DNA of 6,289 nt from JAPHSX01 sp050298555. Its GTDB lineage: Bacteria; Pseudomonadota; Gammaproteobacteria; Thiohalomonadales; Thiohalomonadaceae. Position 1 is the first letter of the stretch; each line of letters begins with the position of its first letter. Where the stretch lies: the NCBI GenBank assembly GCA_050298555.1, contig JBNKUL010000079.1, positions 1 through 6,289 on the forward strand, read 5' to 3'. The translations under genes were made by a program, and so were the position numbers. This document shows positions 5,935-6,289 of the stretch, piece after piece. Below the pieces are notes generated by a model. That model was not told the DNA's origin. It made no database searches and worked only from the letters and a program-made list of their open reading frames with translations.

Positions 5935-6289
5935 AAGCGCTCACGTAGTGTTGAGACCAGGAAGCTCGCCACCTGCCACCCCTTCGTCCCAGCCCCAAAA
6001 CCGGCATCGAGACCGCACTCCCTGGCCACCCTGTCACTGACATGACCGCCACCGGCCGCCAGCAACAACCTGTCTCGCACACCACGCTCTTCGGCCTGTC
6101 GGCACAACTCGCGCATGTGGCCTAAGTGGACATCATTATGAGTAACGATAGTGGAGATAAGCACGGCGACGGCACCACAACTCTCCGCTTCATCGAGCAA
6201 CCTGTCGATGGAGACCGAAGTCCCCAGGTCGTGACAGTGAAAACCGTACTTCTCGATACCGCCGTGTTTGATATCGAGGATCTCATGCA
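5931..6289 (-). CDS. oraE: D-ornithine 4,5-aminomutase large subunit, C-terminal B12-binding end
   Basis: This fragment of 118 residues plus stop is cut by the window's right edge; the full family protein is about 735 residues. OraE with the small subunit OraS uses adenosylcobalamin and PLP to move the terminal amino group of D-ornithine, giving 2,4-diaminopentanoate. The fragment opens with HEILDIKHGGIEKYG. By spacing to the Clostridium sticklandii enzyme as I recall it, the lysine in DIKHGG is the PLP-binding Lys629. The cobalt-ligand DxHxxG motif would lie just outside the window. The rest is the cobalamin-binding Rossmann domain: DLGTSV, VLISTIVTHNDVH, LLLAAGGGHVS and DAGFGAGTKGWQVASFLV. 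The last motif resembles OraE more than lysine 5,6-aminomutase beta, which usually reads DAGFGPG. An in-frame TTG at 6200 is not a real start because homology continues upstream. Overlap with orr by ATGA supports a shared ornithine pathway. Confidence 0.88.
   Translation of the reverse strand, partial: HEILDIKHGGIEKYGFHCHDLGTSVSIDRLLDEAESCGAVAVLISTIVTHNDVHLGHMRELCRQAEERGVRDRLLLAAGGGHVSDRVARECGLDAGFGAGTKGWQVASFLVSTLRERL

Noticed and set aside
1..6289. CRISPR array, tRNA, rRNA or insertion-sequence transposase
   Set aside because: There are no regularly spaced direct repeats, no tRNA-like cloverleaf with TTCGA arm noticed, and no transposase or integrase motifs in any supported frame.

Overview
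The window looks like chromosomal DNA from a fairly GC-rich, Gram-negative type bacterium. A gammaproteobacterium is my best guess, from codon use, the compact overlapping operons and the style of the repeat, but this is inference and no marker gene confirms it.

Layout: positions 1-1503 are on the + strand and hold the last 45 codons of an Fe-S hydro-lyase (class I fumarase type), followed 21 bases later by a complete 447-residue P-loop protein of the family usually annotated as cyclic 2,3-diphosphoglycerate synthetase (COG2403-like). Everything from 6289 down to 1500 is on the - strand and reads as one compact gene string. In order of transcription it is: the C-terminal end of D-ornithine 4,5-aminomutase large subunit (oraE), ornithine racemase (orr, ATGA overlap with oraE), a palindromic GC-rich repeat, a small DUF559-type nuclease-like gene, carbamate kinase (arcC), and a two-gene ABC exporter (ATPase, then ABC-2 permease with a GTGA overlap). 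The two gene strings meet tail to tail and share four bases (1500-1503).

Biologically, the racemase turns L-ornithine into D-ornithine, the B12/PLP aminomutase turns D-ornithine into 2,4-diaminopentanoate, and carbamate kinase makes ATP from carbamoyl phosphate. Together they suggest arginine/ornithine catabolism with energy recovery. Arginine deiminase, ornithine carbamoyltransferase, the small OraS subunit and the later enzymes (Ord, OrtAB) would have to lie outside the window. The fumarase end and the P-loop protein belong to a separate, converging operon of unknown connection.

The most unusual stretch is about 4376-4855. An AT-richer DUF559 gene sits between orr and arcC and carries the ribosome binding site of arcC inside its own last codons. 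It is preceded by a structured repeat with two perfect 10-bp hairpins, an imperfect outer stem and, on the transcribed strand, a four-tract G-quadruplex motif. The same repeat supplies the last codons and the stop codon of the racemase. This looks like an insertion module that settled into a catabolic operon without breaking it.
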